Shown here in pieces: positions 43,618 to 56,572 of a stretch of 64,000 nucleotides of DNA (positions within the stretch are counted from its first letter, which is position 1; each line of letters opens with the position of its first letter). The notes under the pieces are model-generated. The model did no database searches. It worked only from the letters and a program-made list of their open reading frames with translations, and had not been told where the DNA came from. A program made the position numbers and the translations under genes. Origin of the DNA: Diatrype stigma (lineage: Eukaryota > Ascomycota > Sordariomycetes > Xylariales > Diatrypaceae); assembly GCA_022225965.2 (NCBI GenBank), contig JAKJXP020000152.1, forward strand, positions 17,619 through 81,618, read 5' to 3'.

Positions 43618-44702
43618 TCACACCTCCCTCTTGGGCGGCGACGGCGGCGGGGGCGGCATCTCAGCACCCTTGGGGCTGCTGGCCTGGGCGTGTGCCTTGT
43701 TGGCCTTAGCCGCCTCCTCGGCCTTCTCGGCGCGGCGGCGCTGGATGTAGTCGCGCATCTTGCGGGCGCGGGCGGCGCGCTGGGCGTCGAGGGCCTCCTT
43801 GCGGCGGGCGATCTTCTCCTCGCGCTCGGCGCGCATCTCCTTGGAGATGGCCTTGACCTTGCGGCGGCGGTGGCGCATGGCGACGCGGCGGCTGCCCAGC
43901 TTGCGCTTCTCGGTCCGCACCAGCGTGCCGAGCCGCCAGTTCTCCTCGCGGTACGCGTACGACGACCCGCCCACCGCGCCCGCCGCCGCGCCGTCCAGCT
44001 TCAGGATCCGCACGTCGCGCGGGTGCGGCTTGCGCGACTTCTCGAGCCCCAGCCGCACCACCTGCGTCGGGATCCCCGACGGCGAGATCGTCGGCTCCGG
44101 CACCGGCGCCTGGATCGGCGACGCCGTCATGTTCAGCTTCCGCTTGCGCGCCGCGTGCCGCGGGTAGGGGAGCACGTCGGACTTGTTGAACACCACGCCG
44201 ATGTACTGCCGCTTCGGGTGCCGCGCGGGGTCCCGGTAGTACTTGACGTAGCCCGTGGTCAGCGCGAAGATGGTGTGGTCCCGCCCCATGCCGCAGTTCT
44301 CGCCTGGGTGCCAGACCGAGCCGCGCTGCTTGTAGATGATGTTGCCGGGGATCACGTAGGAGTCTGTATTTTCCCCTTCCTGTTAGCTAGCTATCCCATC
44401 TTATATGGGGACAGTTGGCCGGGTGGACGGCTGGGTGTTTGGACGGGTAACATACCGCCTGACTTCTTTGCGCCCAGTTTCTTCGGTATCGTGCTCGTGT
44501 CTCGTATTTTGTATGCTCCCTGGGACTTGACACTGGCATAACGACGACCCTCGACGGCAGCGTTGCTACCAGCTCCTATCCGCAGCACCCCCAGCGCCTC
44601 CTGCAGTTGTCCGATTGTCATCGTTGTGGTGGCCGTGGTTGACCTTCTCGCTAAGCCGGAAGCAGCGGCCACTAGGGGCCGCTGCAATTGGGTGATCCGC
44701 AT
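43618..44702 (-). CDS. MRPL27: mitochondrial large-subunit ribosomal protein bL27m
   Basis: Component of the mitochondrial 54S ribosomal subunit near the peptidyl-transferase centre. Exons 44702-44456 and 44375-43618 give 334 residues. The start is ATG 44702 ([11 protein letters not shown]), followed by a Ser/Thr/Arg-rich presequence. The splice restores [20 protein letters not shown], and the bL27 core continues with [28 protein letters not shown] and VKYYRDP. Beyond the ~90-residue bacterial-like core is a long extension with a basic coiled region ([20 protein letters not shown]) and a Pro-rich end, as in fungal Mrp7-type proteins. The acceptor is the AAG at 44376, four bases inside a better-looking CAG, because only AAG keeps frame. 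Divergent from LCL2. Confidence 0.93.
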
Positions 44703-45288
44703 CGTCGGCAATCAGCGTCGGGGTTGTGGTGAAGCAAGTCCCTCCAACAAGTGCCTGTCCTCCTCCTCTTGAGCTTATGAAATCGGCTGGTGCAGGTGTT
44801 GAACCGGAGAAGCTCGGGGCCGGTATCCAAAATTTCCGCTTAGTCATTCGACCATGTGGCTGCCTACATACATGTATGTATGATACCCTTTGAGCTTCTG
44901 TATGTATGTGCGATAAGCTGTGGAATGGAGGCCGGAGGTCACTACGTAGAACGATAAGAGCTTCCAACTAAGGCCACGATAACGATACTTATTTAAAGAT
45001 AAGCAGCCACCTGGAACTTCAAAGTTGCCAGCAATGCAAGTGCCCGGGCAGCATCATCACCAGCCCTAATTAGGTAATTGCTACATACCTACTTAGAGGT
45101 ACCCAGATATATTGGATGTCAATTGACGGGACTTCCATTAACTGGCTTTCCTGACTGGCGCAGTAATTACCTTCTCACCTTTAACTTTGTGAGCACTTCA
45201 CCTCACCGATCGGACTAAATGATCCATTGATTGCCGCCGCGGGCTAGTTATTTATATCGTACGCTCTCCTAACTTCAGACGAGGAATA
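44703..45288. promoter_or_regulatory. shared region between divergent bL27m and LCL2
   Basis: 586 bases between facing-apart start codons, holding both promoters. ATGTATGT-type repeats occur at 44871-44910. A weak TTTATAT lies about 38 bases before the LCL2 start. No specific factor site is claimed. Confidence 0.45.
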
Positions 45289-45820
45289 ATGCACTTCCCC
45301 AACGGGCCTCTTGCCCTCCTCCTCCTCGCCCTCCTCGCGCCCCTCGCATCCGCGCAGTTCGGCTTCTTCGACCAGATGTTCGGCGGCGGCGGCGGCGGCG
45401 GTGGCGGAGGCAGAGGCGGAGGACAACAGCAGGGACAAGGAGGAGGAGGTGGTAGCGGCGGTCCGCAGAACGTGCCCAGCGACCCGACGTTCTACCAGAC
45501 GCATTGGGATCGGATGCACTGCGACAAGTACCTGTGTCCAGATACGTTGGGTATGTCTTCATTCTTCTTGTTCCTTTGTCCCACCTCCCCTCCCCTGACC
45601 GACCCCCTTTCTTCTCACTACCTACATAGTCAGCTGGTACTAACAGGAATCGAAAACAACAGCATGCGTGCACTTCCCCCACCACTGCCCCTGCGCTTTT
45701 CCCGCCAACGAGGACAAGTTCGAGACGGGCGACGGCCACCGGCTGTGCGTGTCCAAGGGCGGTTTCAAGCCTGGCGAGGCGGCGCGCAAGGTCGAGCTGG
45801 CGCGCAAGGGGATGTTGTGA
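45289..45820 (+). CDS. LCL2: long chronological lifespan protein 2 (LCL2), secretory pathway
   Basis: Exons 45289-45550 and 45663-45820 give 139 residues. Signal peptide [22 protein letters not shown], then [12 protein letters not shown], a Gly-rich run with a Gln-rich insert, and the conserved Cys-rich core: [29 protein letters not shown], and the C-terminal [15 protein letters not shown]. This is the fungal LCL2 family, linked in yeast to chronological lifespan and probably to ER-associated degradation. The intron interrupts the core right after PDTL and is required to recover [11 protein letters not shown]. Length is normal for the family, whose Gly run varies. Confidence 0.93.
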
Positions 45821-46825
45821 TGGGATTCTTGCTAGCAGAGATCCCAACTTGTCTGGCCTGGCAGTTTGCTCTGTGGCTGAGTGTTGAGTGATTGGTTGAT
45901 TGATTGATTATAAGCGAGGCGAAGCAATGCGGAAGACGTTCGAAATGGAGGTTGGGGCATTTGCTTCTTTGTGGATGCCTACAATGCAGCCGCGTACTGG
46001 TTGAACGGGGGATATGGAATATTCTACATTCCAAGCACGAATGAACCATCAAATATGGACACTGGAAGAGATAGAATGAACAATCGAACAATATGTCGAA
46101 CACTGCTGAAAATATATAACTATTGCAATCATGAAAGATCCCTCCAGGCGTCCTACCTACCATCCATTCCTAATACTATAGACTCGACCGTGCTGGGGGC
46201 ATATATAATGTAGAGACAGATCATCATCATCACCCCCTTGCAGTCTTGTTCGTTCGTCATCTCCACCTTGGCCTCGAAGCACACTATGATGCCTCTCTGT
46301 CTTGCTGAAAGCGGAGACAATCCTCTGCTCCCTACCATGCCTAGCGATAAGCAGGCAAGCTGAACAAACTGGTCGCTACTTACAGCTCATGATGCCTCTG
46401 CTACAAACCACTCATTGCGAGAACACGGTCACAGATATAAGCGAACAGTGAGCAATCGACAGTGACAGTGGGTAGTAGTAGTAACAGTAGAAGAAGATAA
46501 GATAAGGGTTAACAGAAACTGTTCCTAGTCGTGAAACGCCTCAGCCTTGTAAACTCCATGCGTCATGCAATAAATCGTACTTCATGTATCGTCCATCCAC
46601 CCCCAGCCTCCCTCCGCCCCTCACCCCGGCCCAGTCCAGTCCAGTCCAGTCCGGTTCATAAGTAAATCCATGCCTTCCTTGCGTGACCCCCGAGCCCAGC
46701 CGCCAGCCAGTCCTGTCCTGTCCTGTCGTCCTTCGCGAACGACCCTAAACCATTATCACGAACAGATTTCGCAAGCGCGAGCGCGAAGAAACCGGTCCGC
46801 AAAGACTGTTTGGGTTCTAGGTACA
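45821..46825. other. convergent 3' spacer with a short CCAGT repeat
   Basis: Between the ends of LCL2 and the PP1-inhibitor gene. No coding content was recognised. A CCAGT x4 repeat lies at 46631-46652. Confidence 0.5.
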
Positions 46826-47697
46826 CTAATCGCCGGCGCCGACCTTGGCACCGTTGATCGTGGGAACGGGGGGCGGCTGCTGGTCGTCCTCCTCGAGCTC
46901 ATCGAGGTTCTCCGGGTGGCCGAGGAACTTGGCCACGTCCTTCATTTCGTAGTGCTTCTTCCGCATGGCCTCGAACTTGCGGTGCTTCTCGATCTCCTCG
47001 GGCGTCATGCCGGCGTACTCGTCGCCGTCGTGCTGCGGTGTCGCGTCCTCGTCGTTAACATGGACCTTGCTCTGCTTGCGCGACGCGAACCCGTCGGCGC
47101 CATCCTCGGGCACTTCCTCCTCGGGCTCGCCGAGCGACAGGCCCGGGATGTCTTCCTTGTCCTTGTCCTTGCTGCCCGCCTGCTCGCTGCCGTCCAGCAT
47201 CTCGTAGTCGATGTCGTCATCATCCTCAGAGGGGTCGTAGTGCTTGGCGTACGGCGTCTTCGGCTCCGTAATCTTCATGGTCGAGGTGCGCTCCTGCTCC
47301 GTGAGGTAGAGGTTGGCCTCGTCCCACTTCAGCCGCTGGTTGTTCTCGGCGTCGTCATCTCCGGCGCCAAAGGACGGCGCCCGCGAAGACTGGCGGCGTG
47401 ATCCCGCAGGCCGGCTCGTTGCGCTGGATGAGCGGCGATGGCCCGCATTCGTTTGCGTGTTGATGATGGTGATCTCCTTTTCCGACAAGTCTTGCTCTTT
47501 GACGGGCGACGCCGGAGGTGGTGAGCGCTGGAAAGAGTTCTTCAGGATTCCTAGGGGCGGAGTATTAGCAAAGCAGTACGAGCCGTGTCTACGCCGTGAT
47601 TTGGCTGGGGGGCCAAGGATGCTGTACCTCTAGGCCGCTTCGGAACACTCCCCGGCGGGCTGTGTGTAACCTTTGGGCTCGTCTCGACTGTCGCCAT
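46826..47697 (-). CDS. GLC8: protein phosphatase 1 regulatory inhibitor-2 homologue (Glc8 type)
   Basis: Intrinsically disordered regulator that binds and activates or inhibits PP1 catalytic subunit (Glc7). Exons 47697-47628 and 47550-46826 give 264 residues. The splice creates [12 protein letters not shown], the N-terminal PP1-binding SILK-like block of inhibitor-2. Next come [20 protein letters not shown] and [12 protein letters not shown], the conserved central segment containing the phosphorylatable Thr before Pro, and a C-terminal [18 protein letters not shown] helix with the KHYxM PP1 contact. Acidic stretches ([11 protein letters not shown]) are typical. Nuclear/cytosolic. Confidence 0.9.
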
Positions 47698-48280
47698 CGT
47701 GACTAAATTAAAGCCGATGTCGCCGGTAAGGGTATATCTCGGGATGCTAGCGATCAGGAAGTATGGATAAAGTCGATGCACGTGGCGGGTCGGAGATGGT
47801 AGAAATGCAGCAGAATCAATCCTCGTAGAGATGATTGAAGTCTGAATCGGTTGAGTTTGGGTTTGGGTATCGATGGAATCGGGAATCGCAATTGTGGGAA
47901 ATGGCGGGGAGAAAAGAGGCTGGTCTGGTCCCTGCAGAACAAGTACGTAAATAACAGAACTTTATCTTTGCAGGGGTGTCTCTATCTGTGGCTGGGCAGT
48001 CTGGGGTTTGCAGGGGTAGGAAGGGTAATGACGATAATGTAGTGGTAGCTCTGCTATCTAGAGGCTGCTAGAGTCAAGCGGAGGTACCTATGGGCTGCTG
48101 TTGCTGCAATGGTGGCGTTATCCTCGGCGCCTTGTGATCAATTGACTGATGGATGAGATCGTGTGATAACGGGTCGCAGATACCCGTCGGTTTATCGAGA
48201 TTTGGGGAGAAGCAATAGAAGAGGAGTCAATAGCAGAGGAGTCATCAACATACCAGCAACTTGCAAACCGGAGAGTTGGG

Positions 48281-48306
48281 TGCAGGTGCAGGTGCAGGTG
48301 CAGGTG
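48281..48306. repeat. 6-bp tandem repeat GTGCAG, about 4 copies
   Basis: Short perfect simple repeat in the region upstream of the PP1-inhibitor gene. Confidence 0.85.
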
Positions 48307-49046
48307 GGCTGGAAGATATGATGATGACTAACACGAACGGACAATGGTCTTGAGAGCTGCACTAGGCCTGATGTCTCCGTGCTGGTGCTGTCGTGGTTGT
48401 GGTGTCAGGGACCGCCCGAAGTTGTATTGGAATCCCCCTTTATGGTTTTATGGGTTGTTGTTTTTTTTTTCTTTCTTTCCTTCTTCCTTTTTCTTCTTTC
48501 ATGTGCAAGGGATGGGTTACTCAGAGTGAGAGGGTAAGCGAATGAGCAATTGGCCCATGAAGTACTGTAGGAGGTACTGTAGTTGGACTAACTTTTTCCT
48601 TGGTTCCAAGATTGTGTGATTCAGAGGCACGAGCCACGAGCTACGAGCCACACCTGACCACTAGACACCCTCAGCTGCGAGTCTTCGGTTGATGTCTGTC
48701 ATTGTTCCCGTTCCATCGGCCTCTGGTTAGGTTTGGTACAGAAGGGGGGCAGAGGCAGTCCGCAGAGGGGCTTGAGGGCTACTACGTAGTACCTACCAAG
48801 GGGCTAGCACACTGGTGAGAGTAACTAAACGGTGATAGACCTGTACCCCGCAGCCCTAAAAGACGCCAGTGTCTGAGTGTGTACTGTACGAACATGTTGC
48901 ATTGTACCATGAACCCTAACCACTTTACCGCGTTACGAGCGCATGTGAAGCTACAGCATACCGGCATACACACATAGTTACCGGTATACATACATACATA
49001 CATCCATACCTGTATAGGGGATCCTTAGCCCCGATGGCACGAGCAG

Positions 49047-49074
49047 CCCACCTCCCACCTCCCACCTCCCACCT
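49047..49074. repeat. 7-bp tandem repeat CCCACCT, 4 copies
   Basis: Perfect head-to-tail copies in non-coding sequence. Confidence 0.85.
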
Positions 49075-51197
49075 CACGTTGTTTCTGCCCACTAACTACC
49101 TACCCCCGAAGCGGGAAGATCTGACATCATCATCTCCCGTTTCCACTCACAGCAACGCCTTGGAGTTTATGCTGCTTATGCTGTGTAGGGCAGTCCGTCC
49201 GCCAGCCAGCCACCAGCCAGCCAGCCAAACGTCCGAAGACTTCCAGCCCTGGTCAGCTCATCATCAATCTCCGGGTTGATTGTATTCCCTTGTATGAGCT
49301 ACTCAGTGAAGTGGGACAATGCATTCGTAAAATGCTTCCATTGCAGGTAGGTTCTAAGAAGCCGACCCCAAGTGACCTCATTGTACATACACACAAACAC
49401 GACTCCTCGGCTATAGGCGCTCGGGTACTGCCACTTGAGAAATCATACCGTGTTTGGCCCTAGCGGATTGGCGATGCAGCTGCGATGATATACTGCGTCG
49501 TTTCACATCTCCTCCGGCCACGCGATCGCCGTCACGGCTGCAGCACGGATAGAGCTAGGTGTAGTTATGTAAGTGTATGTAACTAGGGTTACATCGTATT
49601 TGCCATCGCCATATATTGCTTGCTTCTATACCTTCGATGCATTCCCACGAGATCGATCAAAACGATGTTGATCGCCATTGGCTACCCACTCGGCATCAGC
49701 CACTGCGCGCAAATATTACTCCGGCACTTTGAAGGAAGCACCCAACTCCACGGAAGTATGTATCTAGGTATCGATGTCGATGTAGTTAAGGTGACTCCTT
49801 GGAGAACGACTCTGCGTATGGAGCTAGCTCCGTAGCTTCAAGGAATGCTTCTCCGTTCTAACTAGACAATGTCGCCTAATGCTACATGATCTCATTGTTA
49901 TATTGGTCTGTTGGAGTCGTGTTTGGCATGTTACTAGTTACGGGACAGCAACCCAACAAACTAGACTGCATCACAAAGCGGAAAAGTTGGGCGGCGAGCT
50001 CACGATACGCCACCCACGTATTCAAGGTGAGCAATATGGATGTGTACCTTAAAGTAGTTAATACTTGGCACTACTGGCTCCAAAACGCACATCTACCGAT
50101 GCTCGTCCAACTTAGCAAAAAGGAACTGTTTTACTCGGTTCCAAATATAACATCGAATCATCGAATCCGGTATAAGCTCTTGATCAAGACTAGGTGGTGG
50201 TGATCATCATCGTCGTAGTTGTGGTTACGCCAGCGAAAAATGTAGTCACTCCTCGCCTCGGCTCGCCTCGCCCCCTATTAAAACTCGATCAAAGCGCGAT
50301 TCTTCTTTAACCATCCGACGATAGCTTCATCCAAAGTCCGGAAAAGGGTGCTAGGATACCGTTTTCCGACCGGCATCTCCGCGCAAACTTCTATAGAGTC
50401 AGCATTAGTTTTCTCTTTTCTTTCTTTCTTCCTTTCTTGGGTACCATCAACGCGTCTGCGTGGCCGTCCTTTGCCTCGGGTCCTTCCTCGCAGTGCAGTA
50501 CAAGGCGAAGATTATGTCCCCAATTCGCATGTTTGGTTAGAGATGATTGGCTTTGCCATTTTTCTTTCTTGTTCCTAACCACATGAAGGAAAATTGGCCC
50601 CCATTGACCCATCACCTACTAACTCCCTCAATTGTCGGCTTCTAACTTGTCGACGCTGCTAGTAAATCACGAGAGCGAGGCAGCTGATTGGCGGTGGCTA
50701 ATTCGGCGTACAAGGACCTTGAAAATAAGGGGGGAGGGGGGGACGCGGCGCGCCTCCTGGGCCTCGGCCAACTAGGTACAATATGGCACGAACTGAGCCA
50801 AATACCTCATATCTTCTTTTTCATAGCAAAGGGCGCACAGCACCCCATCACACATATCACAAGAAGCACAAAACTAGTAGTAGTATAGAAAAGATAGATT
50901 CATTTCGTGTTACGTCCCTCAAAGCTAGGCAGGCACCTGCCGAAAAAAACATTCCTGCCCAGTTGATATAGTTGATATGTCGGATCGCGCCCCATTTACT
51001 CCCAAATCCGTAAGCCGTATTTTTGCCCACGCGACACACACACAACGCCTCTACCCGCTTGGTACATAACCGAATACACACTCTCGAGTTACACGAATCG
51101 TACAGACAGACAGGAGACGGCCCGATGCGGTACCGAAGCTCGAGGAGGACAAGGGAAGAAAAAAAGGAAAAGGAGAAAAGAGCACCGACTCTAGACT

Positions 51198-53748
51198 CTA
51201 ATTATCGTCGCCATCGTCGCCATCAGGCGCCGCCTTCGTCTTCCGCTTCCTCTTCTCGCCCTTCAGTTTCACCAGCACTTTCGCCCCCTCTTCCTCCTCG
51301 TTCCCCGCCTCGCCCTCGCCCTCCTCCTCTTCCTCTTCCTCCACATTTGCCTTAGGCTTCGCCTTCGCCTTGGCCTTCCTTTTCGACTTCGCCTTCGCCG
51401 GCGTCTTCGCCTCCACCGTCTCCTCCAGGCTCCCCTCGTCCAGGCCGGCCGCGGCCGCGGTGGCGATGGCCGGGGTCTTCTTCTTCACCTCGCGCTTCTT
51501 CGGGCGGAGCCACTCGTCCATGCCCACGGGCCAGAAGACCCGGCTCTGCGGGCCGCCCATGGCGATGTCCGACTCGGCTACCTCGGGAGGGGGTTTCGGC
51601 GGTTGCTCCGGCTCCGGCTCCGGCTGCTGCTTCTGCTCCAGGTCCTGGCCCAGGAGCAGCTCCTCGCTCTCCTCGCCGTCGCCGTCCTCGTCTTTGTTCT
51701 TCTTCTTCTTGCTCGGCGACGCTCTCTTCGGCTGCTTCTTCTTCGCCGGCGGTTTCGGGGGCGGCCTGTTCTCGTCCTCCCGCTCGTACGGGATGACGTC
51801 GTTGAACCGGTCCCAGCCGGGCAGCCGGAAGTTGCGCATCAGGTTCAGCACCGCCTGTTCCTTGTCCTTGGCCTCGATCATCAGGTCCATGTCGGGCGCA
51901 CAGGGCGGAAGCGTCATGACCCGGGGGCTATGCTTCCGCCGCTGCCGCGGGGTCACCGCCTCAGGGCAAGGCTCGCTGTAATGCATCTTCTGCGTGATCC
52001 CCTTTCTTTCCCAAGTCGCCCTGATGCGGGGGTATAGATCCACGATATCCTTGGTGCCCTCGCGTATCTTGTCCGGGTCAAAGAGGATGTTGTGGTGGTG
52101 AAAGTCTAGCACCATGGGGATGTTGAGCTCCTCGCAAACAGGGAGTATATCGTGCACTGTCCAGGATACGTCGTCGTTTTCCAGAACTAGCCGCCGCTTG
52201 ATGCTAGGCGAGAGCTGCTTGTAGTTCGACCTGAATCGGTCAAGAGTAGCTTCTTTGTCGCCGTATACTCCACCCATATGTATTATCATAACAGCATCCT
52301 TGTTTTGTTGTTCGGGTAACCGTAATAACGAAAGCATTTCATCGTGATACTCGAGATCGCGAATCGCTGAAGCTATAACCTCAGGCCGTGGCGATCCAAG
52401 TTGTGTAAACTGAAAAACGAATAAGTATTCAGTAGCACCGCATAGTGAGTAAGTTCAATGGGGGAAAATCAAGGCCGTACCTGTCCGGGATGTGTGGTGA
52501 GCCGATGGCCATACTTAGCTGCGACCTTGCCAACTTCGGCGAGTGTCTCAGCGGCGAATGGCTCGATCTTGTAGCCGTGTTCTATGTGACTCGCGAACGG
52601 GAACATCTCGGAGCTGAGACGTAAGAACCTGATGCCATACTTCTCGTTCCAGTGAAGCATCTTGATGACATCGCGGGCGTTGGCTAGACCCAGGTTCTCC
52701 ACGTACTTCTGACCCCTGGAGACGTCTGCGGCCTGCTCCTTGTCTGGGCGATTCTTCGTGGCGTGTTCAGGCTGAGAGGGGTCTTGGAGCGGGTGCCGGT
52801 GCTCGATGATTGAGGCCATCCTACAGGTCCGTGAAGCGAACACAGGGGTGTCGGCTTGGCGGAGATATGTATTCAAACAAGCCTATTCCACGTCAGAATT
52901 CCTACTTCTATGTTTACTGGGTTGAATTGAGCGCGATCAGCAGGGTGGTTTACATAGCCTAGTCTCCCTTTCCATGGCAAGGGAAGGTAGTTACTATTGA
53001 CTGGGGGCGGTCGCGCGCCCTCTTGCTTGAACAGGTTGACATCGGTCTCCTCCGGTACACCGTATAGGTCCCTATCCTCCGGGTCTCCCCCGGCCAGAGG
53101 AGCCGGTAAAGGGTTGCCCTCCTGTTCCTCACAAAGAACCGGCTCCATCTGGTCAAGCCCTTTCTGCTCCATCTCTGGCGGAATATTCGGCGGGCCTATC
53201 TCCTCAGGCACGGGGAAAAACACTGTCTCCTCGGTCTTTGGAACGTTGACTAAACTCTCGTCCACCATTCGTTTCTGTCGCTTATTCGAGTCGCTTAAAC
53301 TATCCTCCATCTTACGTAGCCTCTCCATAGCCTTCTTAACGCTTCCAGAATCCTGTAAGCTGTCCTTTTGGATTCTTGTGCTCAACGATGGGGGGTTAAG
53401 CTTCTCCAAGCCCTCCGGCATGCCATTTGACTGAAGCCCTTGGCTGGGCTTCTGCGGGTTGCCCGTTGGCCTGAGACCCTCAGTGTCATCGCGACCCTGG
53501 TGCCTCAGGGACCTCCTCGGCGTGACGGTGGCGGTAGCGGAATCCGACTTGACTTCCTCAAAGGGGTCATTCTCATATAAGAGTGCCATGGTAGTCTTTC
53601 TCTTCTTCGAGCCCATGGTGCTGAACGAGGACAAGGGCGTGCCAGAAGTACTGGGTATATAGTACGGACCCGGAGTGAACACGCCGAAGCGGTGGAAACC
53701 AGATAGGGCGTTCGGCAAGCGAATCAAATGACGGGAGAACCTGAACAT
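51198..53748 (-). CDS. UVE1: UV-damage endonuclease (UVDE/UVE1 family)
   Basis: Nicks DNA 5' of UV photoproducts, starting an excision-repair route independent of nucleotide-excision repair. Exons 53748-52954, 52882-52481 and 52409-51198 give 802 residues. The catalytic TIM-barrel part (~260-550) shows ENLGLANARDVIKMLHWNEK, GIRFLRLSSEMFPFASH, YGHRLTTHPGQFTQLGSP (across intron 2), MIIHMGGVYGDK, LVLENDDVSW and VLDFHHHN, the metal-binding His/Glu/Asp set of the family. Residues 1-44 are basic and may target mitochondria. A second Met at MGSKKRKTTM opens a nuclear-localisation-like form. A ~250-residue tail of Lys/Glu/Pro low complexity (KKKQPKRASPSKKKKNKDED) follows and is inferred to act in nuclear import or DNA contact. 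Confidence 0.95.
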
Positions 53749-54240
53749 CCGAAGTGGTAAGTGGAGAAGAAGCGGTTAGATACCTAGCGAAACCTACCTA
53801 CCTATGGGGAACCCGAAATGTGTAAGAGGGTGGATGGCTGCTACCCAGATTGGACGATAGTATCAGGTAAGGAGGGCAAGTGGATGTAAGAAGCCTGCCC
53901 ACGGCTGGAGCAAGGCTCCGAAGGAATGGGCGATCTAGGGCGACCAAGGTCGGACTATCTTAGAAAAATCTTAGAAAAAAGAAACCGCACAAAAGAACTG
54001 AAGGCACTAGGCTATCGTAGTCCGCTTTCCAGTGCGCTGGTAATTGCTACATGAATAATAAATTAACAAAGAAACACCATCAATGATCGCAACGAGATCG
54101 CGGTGGAGCGGTCATGACGAATGATAAAGAGAGCGCGTCATTGTAGAAGCTTATAGCTATTACTACACCGTGTGTGGGAACCTTTGCTCCGTCTATATAG
54201 CTCAAAGACGGAGATCCTACCCCTATGGTGCGTGTATGTA

Positions 54241-54285
54241 GGTATGGAGGTATGGAGGCATGGAAGCATGGAGGTATGGAGGTAC
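54241..54285. repeat. 8-bp tandem repeat GGTATGGA, about 5 copies
   Basis: Imperfect copies (GGCATGGA, AGCATGGA variants) in non-coding sequence. Confidence 0.8.
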
Positions 54286-55041
54286 CTATGCAGACTACAA
54301 GTGCGTTACAGGGAGGCAGTCCCAATACGAAGGATGTTCCAGCACTCCCGTTGCTTGTAACGCTGGTGTGTGATGGAGATGCAAGTGGCTCATACACTTG
54401 GACAAACACCAGGTGATAAACCGAAGGGCTTGACGCGGTTGTCTATCCATCTCCAGGTGACCTACCTAGGTATGTACACTCATGGCAGTCTGCTGCTCAG
54501 GGTATATCGCTGGACTACTACTAGCAAGTTCCAGCTCATAGCCAGAAGAAGAAGCAGAGGGTGTCCGCCTAGATGCACACGCCGCCGGTAGTAGAAGCCC
54601 TTCGCGGATGTGTGTAGGCTGGTGGGCGGTAGGTAAGTAGTAGTAGTAGGTAGTATGTATGTAGATATGTATGTAGATAGGTCGGTTCCCAAAAGCGATC
54701 TGATCGGGTGCATTCTCGATAACTGATTGATTCTCGAAAAGCCCCAGGGCTTCCTGTTGCTTGTTGTGCGTCATTAAGTAAAAAGCTTCTATTCAGACTG
54801 TGGCAACTCGCATGGGGACAATGAGGTCACTGCGAAAAGCAGTGGCTCCATCAATGAGGTCATCAATTGACTGCCAGCCAATCAATCGGGAGAATAATGG
54901 GACGGATACAGGGGCAACTGCGGGTGTAAATACGTGCATATACACTGGGGGTGCATACTTCCCTTTCTGCCGGGCGGTAAGGGTACTAAGGCCTTGATCA
55001 GTTCGTACTATGTAAGCATACTTAAGCATTTAGTTAATGAA

Positions 55042-55080
55042 TATCGAGATGGGCTATCGAGATGGGCTATCGAGATGGCC
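55042..55080. repeat. 13-bp tandem repeat, 3 copies
   Basis: Unit TATCGAGATGGGC, two perfect copies and a shortened third. Confidence 0.85.
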
Positions 55081-56572
55081 ATTGATGCTTTTTACAACAG
55101 ATTCCATTTTTGAGTTCTCTGACAGGATACGTCCAACTTGGACCATTGGTGTTTTAAGCTGGAGTTCTCAGGGTTCGACTTGGTGTTGTCGCTCCTTGTC
55201 GAGTCCATACGGCTCAATGGTGGATATATGCCGACGACCCTTTGGAAAGACCAAGATAGAACGGTGAGATAATAAGTTTCTTAGGTCGTCATTATAGCAA
55301 TCATTCAGAGAAGCATTGCATTCTTGTTCTGGGCTATTGTATTAGGTGATATCGAGCGATATGCTAGTTTGATATGTGTATACTTTCGATCGAATTCGGC
55401 ACAGCTTGGGCCTGAGTCTACGCTGATCCGGTGTCTATCAGCATGCGTTACTGAGAACAGAGGGGAAAGCTACCTTGCCAGTGGTATTTATCAGCAGACA
55501 AAGTTAGTTTATATGCTGCTGTCAAGAATACGTGAGGCTGTGATCTTGAAACTTCGAGATCTAATACATAAGTCTCTCTCACCACTCAGCAACCATACTG
55601 GAAAGGTCTTGCTTGCTATCCACTACGCCCTCATCAACAATTCACCTTTGGTTTAAAAATTGCACAGTTCCAGCCTACCCAGTTAAGAGGAACAATCCGG
55701 TGTGCTAGCAATGCACCGGATCGTTGCTCTTGTACCGGGTGGGTAATTCTTCCTACCTACTAGGAGGATGTGGGTGTAGTTGGGTATTACTCGGTTCTGT
55801 TGATCCCTGGCTGGCAGTGGCATCAGGTGGCTCCTTGGGTTCTCTAGTTTTGAAACTCCTGAGGTGGATCGTTCGAACATTTGTCGTCCGCGAGTATGTG
55901 CATTTGTCGAAGAATTTAGACTAAACGCGGGCTTCCATGAAACTTATCAATGCTCTCCCGACATACATTGACCTACCTTATTATAACCGCCTTCTTCAGC
56001 TCACTGGCTGTGAGAGAAGACCAGATATATATATACTAGTAAGCTTAGTCGGCAACTCACACCTTGCAGCAGAACGTTGGAATCCCTATACTAGAATCCA
56101 CGGCATGAAATGAGGAAAATGGGGGCCGACAACTCGAGAACCGAAATCCGTTAGTAACAAAATACAAGTTGGGCACAATTATTCATGATACGATCGGGTA
56201 TATACACCTGCCGTAGTTGTTCCAGTTGTCTATTGACTACGGTTGAGGCGAACGCAGGCAATCCATTGTCTAGATCGTCCTATCCTTAGCATTATCTGAC
56301 CTATAGAACATATCTGAGGTGGATCCATAGCCGTATACTACTTAGCGAAGATACGCATGTAGTAACTCCTATCCGCCGCGTTGTGTTGATACGTTCTCTT
56401 TTCACATACACTGAACTCCATCGCTATGCAACAGAACCAAGTAGAAACTGAAAAGACCACGGATGGAGAAAAAACCGAAAAAGAAAATACAGCAGTAATA
56501 CAGGTCCATACCACATAAGTGAACGTGATGCTATCATCATCGCCTTCTACGTGCAATAGTCTCAGCCGTTGA

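Larger units (their letters stand above)
47698..51197. other. 3.5-kb stretch without recognisable genes
   Basis: Promoter of the PP1-inhibitor gene on the left and 3' side of UVE1 on the right. Short frames (48344-48529, 49620-49835, 49886-50203, 50688-50888 and others) lack motifs. Contains the GTGCAG and CCCACCT repeats listed separately and a T-rich tract at 48460-48500. Confidence 0.45.
53749..56572. other. 2.8-kb stretch without recognisable genes
   Basis: Promoter of UVE1 and 3' side of TFC3. Frames such as 55324-55656 (110 codons) and 54080-54409 have no recognisable content. Contains 8-bp and 13-bp tandem repeats and ATGTAGNT simple sequence near 54650-54680. Confidence 0.45.

Noticed and set aside
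49886..50203. 105-codon frame with a hydrophobic start as a secreted protein
   Set aside because: A signal-like start alone; the rest has random composition, no promoter and no family.
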